Shown here: in pieces, positions 61,501 through 64,000 of the stretch
Layout of the letters: each line of letters begins with the position of its first letter
How positions within the stretch are numbered: position 1 is the first letter of the stretch
NCBI RefSeq assembly: GCF_051020985.1
Contig: NC_134999.1
Span: forward strand, 21,521,660 to 21,585,659
DNA: 64,000 nucleotides
Direction of reading: 5' to 3'
From: Nomia melanderi
Lineage: Eukaryota; Arthropoda; Insecta; Hymenoptera; Halictidae
Program-made: the position numbers and the translations under genes
The notes under the pieces: model-generated
The model's database searches: none
What the model was told of the DNA's origin: nothing
What the model saw: the letters and a program-made list of their open reading frames with translations, nothing else

Positions 61501-62165
61501 ATTTCGTACTTCTTTAAATCGGGGAGAAGTTGTTGGGTGCCAGACTCGCTCCGCTCTTTCCGCTAAAGGTTTTCATACAAAATAATTAGAAAAATGTACA
61601 AAAATTCATAAAAATAGTAATAGTTACACAGTACAAATTACATCTGGGTAATTAGAGTAGTGTGATCGAGAAACGAGCTTGAAAAATTACGATTCCCTAC
61701 TACTGTTACACGTGTTTATCTCCTTCCCGGTATGCGCGCGTTTCTCTGTTCCTTTCCGTGTCGCGTTTGTCGGTCCTCCCCGGCGTTTCCCTCTCGTCCT
61801 CTCGAGCGACCTCGGCCAACGAGGGGGAGGCGCCGAGCGATATTTCCCGCGACCGTCGCACACGCGCAGCGAGACAGACGGATGCCGATAAGCCGAAACT
61901 CGTCTCCGTCCCCTGCCCCGTTTCTCCCTCCCGTTCCTCGTGTTCGCCGAATTCTCGTTTGCGACAGAGATCGCGTTGCGCGGATCGCGTACCACCGATA
62001 CCGGTACGAAATTACATCGAAGATCGTTGCTGTCGTTATCGATAGAATAATTCGGCGTACCGACGCGAGGCTCTAACGGTATCTACGATACGAGAAGAAG
62101 GGTCCGCGGAAGGTATACGTGTGGTTCGTCGACGTCTCTATCGTTCGCGGTACGAATTATTGTAT

Positions 62166-62237
62166 TAACGATAACGATAACGATAACGGCAACGGCAACG
62201 GTAACGGTAACGGTAACGATAACGATAACGATAACGA
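62166..62237. repeat. (AACGAT/AACGGC/AACGGT)n hexanucleotide repeat
   Basis: Twelve AACGnn hexamers in ordered blocks: AACGAT, then AACGGC, then AACGGT, then AACGAT again. Confidence 0.88.
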
Positions 62238-64000
62238 GACCCTCGCGTCCTGCATCCGCCAACCGGGGGGAGCGTCGCCGACGTTGTTGCCTCCGAGCGG
62301 AACAGAAAAATGCGTTCACCTTCGAACGCGAACGATATAAGAGTGAACGATCAAAATGCGAGCACAGCAGAGCGCGTACGCCTCTTCCGCGTGGCATCGC
62401 GCGCGCATTCCCGTTCGCTGAACGCGATCTTAATTTTACTAATGCCACACAGTACATAGCCACGGATCGCGCTGTCGTTCGCAACACTCTCCGCTAACGT
62501 CGAGGGAGTCGGCGGACGAATCCGCACTCGTTTCGATCGAGAAACAACGGTTCTACTTGTCGCTAAAGTTCCATCGATCCTTCGCCCCGCCTCGGCCCGC
62601 CTCGTCCCCCTCGCGACGATCGTTCCGAATCGCCGGGAAAAGCGGTCGGCTCGTTCGAGACGACGAACGGGCCAAGGCGGAGACGAGAATGAACCGGTGT
62701 CGAGAGGTTTCGCTCGAAACTCGAGAAAACCGAGCGATCCAACACGGTCGACGGTTGGTCCGATGAGTCGCGGTGACGTTCGATCGGCCACGGTGCAAAA
62801 CGGAGGAAAACTCGCGCCCGGACCCGGCACGGATTCGATCGAACACCGCCGACGCGTCGTCGTCCAGCGGTAGTCTAATTTCCCGATAATTTCGCAACAA
62901 TTCGTTTCCCAATGGTTCCCGCGATGGTCTCGCGGCTGCGAACGATGCAGACAAGTGGAAGATTATCCCTTTCGTTTCTCGATTCCCCCTGCCAATAATC
63001 ACCGTCGACGTTCCCGTCTCGTCGTACGCACGCGACACCGTCCATTAAATGTACACCTACAACGATATTCTGCGACCAAAAAAATAAACTCTATCGTGCG
63101 TGTTATTGGCTAATTAAGCTAGAATTACCGATCGCAGCTCGGTTACGATCGATAAAGAAGTAGTAAGTATCGCGCGGCCGTGCGATCGCGCGTGTCTTTC
63201 TCCCTAGACTCTCTCTCGGCCCTCTTCCTGGCGCGTATCCGCGGCCGTTGATCCGAACGGGATCCTCCCGAAGGATGCTCGAGGAGGGAGAGAAAAGTTA
63301 CGCGTCGATCGTTCGGTTTCTTTTCCTCGCGGCCGCTCCCTTTTAATTCGACTAATTTCCAATAAATCCGCGAGATCTCCGGCCCGAGCGTTCGCCCCCG
63401 GACCGACACCCGCGCGAAAAGAACCGTTCTTACTTTCTCATTGTTCGCTCGTTCGTCTGCTCGGCTCTCCGCCGTCGCAACTTTCGCCGCTTCGCAGTTC
63501 CGCCCTATCGTGTCACTCGTTCGTCCTTCCATCCGCGCGTTCGTTCGCTCGCTCGCTCGTCCAGTCGCTCTCGTCCGTTCTTTGTTCTCCCCTGGCCGCC
63601 ACCCGCTTTTCGCCCGTTCCTCGCCGTCGTCGACTCGGAGGATCGACGACGGCTGCTCGACTCTCAGGTGGGTCGCGAATCATGGCTCTCGCGGCAGATT
63701 AAAATTCCAAAGCTCGTCCGCTACGTCATATTTTTTCTCCGGTTTTCCTTCGACGCGGAGACTTTTATACAAACAACGAAATAATGAAACATTCCTCAAA
63801 AAGTTGCAACAGTTTCCTCGAGAATCGTCGGATGTAGAAGATACAAAAAGTTTGATTGTCCCAGCTTTGAAATTCTATTCTTTCCCTTCATCCTCGCGCC
63901 CCCGACGAACAGTGTTTCCGAGAATCCGCGGCATAATTTTCCCCGTCATGCGTGTACGACAAAACGATGGTCGACAGGAGCCAACGATATGACCGTTTCT

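Larger units (their letters stand above)
60346..64000. other. GC-rich noncoding DNA, possible 5' region of a gene to the right
   Basis: No conserved protein is recognised on either strand. The open frames are long only because the DNA is GC-rich or repetitive. A pyrimidine-rich stretch at about 63440-63660 followed by CTCTCAGGTGGGT (63661-63673) could be a 5' untranslated exon with its donor for a plus-strand gene beyond the window; this is speculative. Confidence 0.45.

Noticed and set aside
60955..61566. 203-residue Lys-run and Asn/Thr-repeat plus-strand frame
   Set aside because: It consists largely of the GAA, GGATC and GAATAC microsatellites read as codons, with no conserved segment.
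63441..63992. 183-residue Arg/Ser-rich plus-strand frame at the right edge
   Set aside because: Pyrimidine-rich repeats (TTCGCTCG-like) explain the openness. It looks like 5' UTR or promoter DNA; no protein family recognised.
1..64000. CRISPR arrays, operons, integrases, transposons, tRNA or rRNA genes
   Set aside because: None seen. No repeat-spacer array, transposase-like frame, long terminal repeat, or cloverleaf with a TTCGAAT-type arm in a plausible context was recognised by eye. A tRNAscan or RepeatMasker run would be needed to exclude small or decayed copies.

Overview
This window is nuclear DNA from an insect, most likely a hymenopteran (bee, wasp or ant). It carries intron-rich animal genes with short AT-rich introns and conserved insect orthologues, next to very GC- and CpG-rich intergenic DNA. 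The order is inferred from composition and protein similarity, not proven.

Layout: (1) 0.1-1.3 kb, minus strand: five exons of ADP-ribosylhydrolase 3 (ADPRS/ARH3), whose last exon(s) lie left of the window. (2) 1.3-21.8 kb: a GC-rich block holding a Kv-channel-interacting EF-hand protein (KCNIP, plus strand). Its long first coding intron contains, on the opposite strand, the whole gene for dynein regulatory complex subunit 5 (TCTE1/DRC5). (3) 22-59 kb: an AT-rich, densely packed cluster of housekeeping genes: MZT1 (plus), boca/MESD (minus), STK11IP (plus), a secreted alpha-carbonic anhydrase (plus), the giant lipid-transfer gene Vps13 (plus, 59 coding exons traced), a Lifeguard/TMBIM channel protein (plus), AIFM3 (plus) and mitochondrial ribosomal protein mL63 (MRPL57, minus). 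(4) 60-64 kb: GC-rich DNA with TGGCGC-bearing tandem repeats and several microsatellites, and no coding gene I can identify.

I rebuilt the exon chains by hand from GT-AG (occasionally GC-AG) junctions. In every complete gene the exon phases agree and the summed coding length is a multiple of three, which is strong internal support. The genes are not an operon or one pathway. Vps13 (lipid transfer at contact sites), STK11IP (lysosomal/LKB1 biology), Lifeguard (membrane calcium), AIFM3 and mL63 (mitochondrion) are typical housekeeping neighbours.

The most notable observation is that the KCNIP stop codon TGA is followed in the same frame by 97 open codons encoding a Thr-Pro-Pro-rich tail. The nine-base repeat units of that tail differ mostly at third codon positions, which suggests a translated C-terminal extension by stop-codon readthrough or alternative splicing. 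Other points are three GC-AG introns, two candidate phase-symmetric cassette exons (STK11IP, Vps13), an in-frame stop-free mini-intron beside a carbonic anhydrase zinc ligand, and a cysteine-rich module at the AIFM3 N-terminus.
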